This document shows positions 5,298-5,335 of a DNA stretch of 5,335 nt, in pieces. A model generated the notes under the pieces. It did not search any database. It was not told the origin of the DNA and worked only from the letters and a program-made list of their open reading frames with translations. The stretch is from positions 1 to 5,335 of the forward strand of contig CANQNA010000100.1 of NCBI GenBank assembly GCA_947625005.1. The letters are read 5' to 3'. The position numbers and the translations under genes were made by a program. Source of the stretch: an uncultured Bacilli bacterium. GTDB lineage: Bacteria > Bacillota_I > Bacilli_A > RF39 > UBA660. Each line of letters starts with the position of its first letter. Within the stretch, counting starts at the first letter, position 1.

Positions 5298-5335
5298 GGG
5301 GGGGTGGGTGCGGTGCGGTTGGAGAGGGGGAGAAG
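5298..5335. other. Abrupt G-rich tail, probable contig-end artefact
   Basis: Of these 38 bases, 26 are G, 2 C, 5 T and 5 A, beginning with seven G in a row, whereas the preceding 5.3 kb is strongly AT-rich. The change is sharp at 5298. A short frame from ATG 5281 runs through it to the window edge, but its Gly/Trp/Arg content is unlike any neighbour and I do not call it a gene. G-biased low-complexity ends commonly come from no-signal G calls in two-colour sequencing or from chimeric assembly; a real G-quadruplex-prone element is the less likely alternative. Confidence 0.6.

Noticed and set aside
5281..5335. Short frame from ATG 5281 running off the right edge.
   Set aside because: No ribosome site, and it passes through the suspected artefactual G-rich tail, giving a composition unlike any neighbouring protein.
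1..5335. CRISPR arrays, tRNA/rRNA genes, insertion sequences, riboswitches and T-box leaders.
   Set aside because: No regularly spaced repeats, no cloverleaf or conserved RNA motifs, no transposase and no terminal inverted repeats seen.

Overview
The window is very AT-rich and densely coding, with every gene on the + strand. Gene content and order (an ECF-type ABC ATPase pair followed by truA, a small Xre regulator, a dihydrouridine synthase, a Fic protein), AGGAGG-type ribosome sites and AT-rich codons point to a low-GC Bacillota. An uncultured Bacilli-like gut lineage is my guess; the sequence does not settle the genus. All ten tryptophans in the predicted proteins are TGG and no gene has an in-frame TGA, so the standard bacterial code fits and a Mycoplasma-type code does not.

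Region 1 (about 1-2113) looks like the end of the conserved Firmicutes ecfA1-ecfA2-ecfT-truA block that normally follows the ribosomal protein genes. Three overlapping genes encode an EcfA1-like ATPase that runs off the left edge, an EcfA2-like ATPase, and the tRNA pseudouridine synthase TruA. Both ATPases align along their length with the ABC fold but have lost nearly all catalytic residues. The first keeps a Walker A motif; the second keeps not even that. The transmembrane gene ecfT, normally between ecfA2 and truA, is absent. The reading frames are intact and tightly overlapped, so these look like maintained but repurposed or decaying proteins rather than a working transporter motor. A hairpin plus T-run terminator closes the block after truA.

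Region 2 (2114-2345) is an AT-rich intergenic stretch without a convincing gene. It ends in a palindrome and a strong ribosome site for a small Xre-type DNA-binding protein.

Region 3 (2346-5279) holds the Xre regulator, a helical 145-residue protein of unknown function, a DusB-type tRNA dihydrouridine synthase and a Fic-domain protein, with gaps of only 30-54 bases. Two of the gaps carry RNA hairpins whose 3' arms contain the ribosome-binding site of the next gene. The one before dusB also has terminator form. A terminator overlapping the fic stop codon closes the group.

The last 38 bases (5298-5335) are abruptly G-rich (26 G, 2 C) and unlike everything before them. They are best treated as a probable sequencing or assembly artefact at a contig end until shown otherwise.
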